Shown piece after piece: positions 63,948 through 64,000 of a DNA stretch of 64,000 nucleotides. Made by a program: the position numbers and the translations under genes. Origin of the DNA: an uncultured Collinsella sp. GTDB taxonomy: Bacteria > Actinomycetota > Coriobacteriia > Coriobacteriales > Coriobacteriaceae. The stretch covers positions 42,281-106,280 of the forward strand of contig CALAMG010000038.1 in assembly GCA_937925715.1 (NCBI GenBank), written 5' to 3'. How positions within the stretch are numbered: the first letter of the stretch is position 1; every line of letters begins with the position of its first letter. Under the pieces are notes generated by a model that saw only the letters and a list, made by a program, of their open reading frames with translations, was not told the origin of the DNA and searched no databases.

Positions 63948-64000
63948 GGGTGTTCCTATAGTTTTGTCAACCGTCGGGGCTACTCCCGGCAGGGCACCCG

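Overview
The window is about 64 kb of GC-rich bacterial chromosome. The most likely source is a gut member of the Coriobacteriia, probably Collinsella. That is inferred from high-GC actinobacterial coding style combined with mannose- and lactose/cellobiose-family PTS transporters, LytTR two-component systems and strong Shine-Dalgarno sites; no 16S or other marker gene is present to prove it. No insertion sequence, integrase, prophage gene or CRISPR array was found.

Layout. 1-12.3 kb: the end of a DMT permease, tRNA-Val(GAC), a DUF5710 protein, and an accessory zone holding a Zn-ribbon protein, an HNH/McrA-like nuclease, an AlbA_2 regulator, a PreP-like M16C protease, HicAB, 5-formyl-THF cyclo-ligase and an AbiEi-like/restriction-fold protein flanked by two copies of a hairpin repeat. 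12.6-15 kb: MetA and an LDH/HicDH-type 2-hydroxyacid dehydrogenase. 15-29.4 kb: a sugar-amine region with three FrlB-like SIS proteins, three GntR/UTRA regulators, a mannose-family PTS (IIAB, IIC, IID), a HAD phosphatase, RecQ, a YitT protein and a DMT exporter. 29.4-44 kb: housekeeping genes (GNAT, threonine aldolase, PAP2 phosphatase, Mfd, Nth, an ABC exporter, RmuC, rubrerythrin, a MutY-like glycosylase with an Rrf2 regulator), then tRNA-Asp(GTC). 45-53.5 kb: two paralogous LytS/LytTR pairs, one overlapping a GT2 glycosyltransferase, plus a UMF1-type MFS permease and a zinc-dependent phospholipase C-like protein. 53.5-64 kb: an amidohydrolase with an APC permease, a C39-like peptidase, and a cellobiose-type operon (LicR-like regulator, IIA, IIB, IIC, GH1) whose IIC is cut by an in-frame TAG.

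How it works together. The 15-29 kb segment looks like a set of GntR-controlled loci for importing and phosphorylating glycosylamines or Amadori compounds and then deglycating them with SIS enzymes. The far-right operon should import and hydrolyse beta-glucosides if its IIC is functional. Three DNA-repair genes (recQ, mfd, nth) and a MutY-like gene are dispersed through the window.

The most unusual content is intergenic. There are two families of structured elements, each present twice directly downstream of minus-strand genes, whose loops and flanks are conserved while their stems differ by compensating changes. One family ends in a typical intrinsic terminator. These are candidate structured RNAs. 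In addition there are several dispersed hairpin repeat families.
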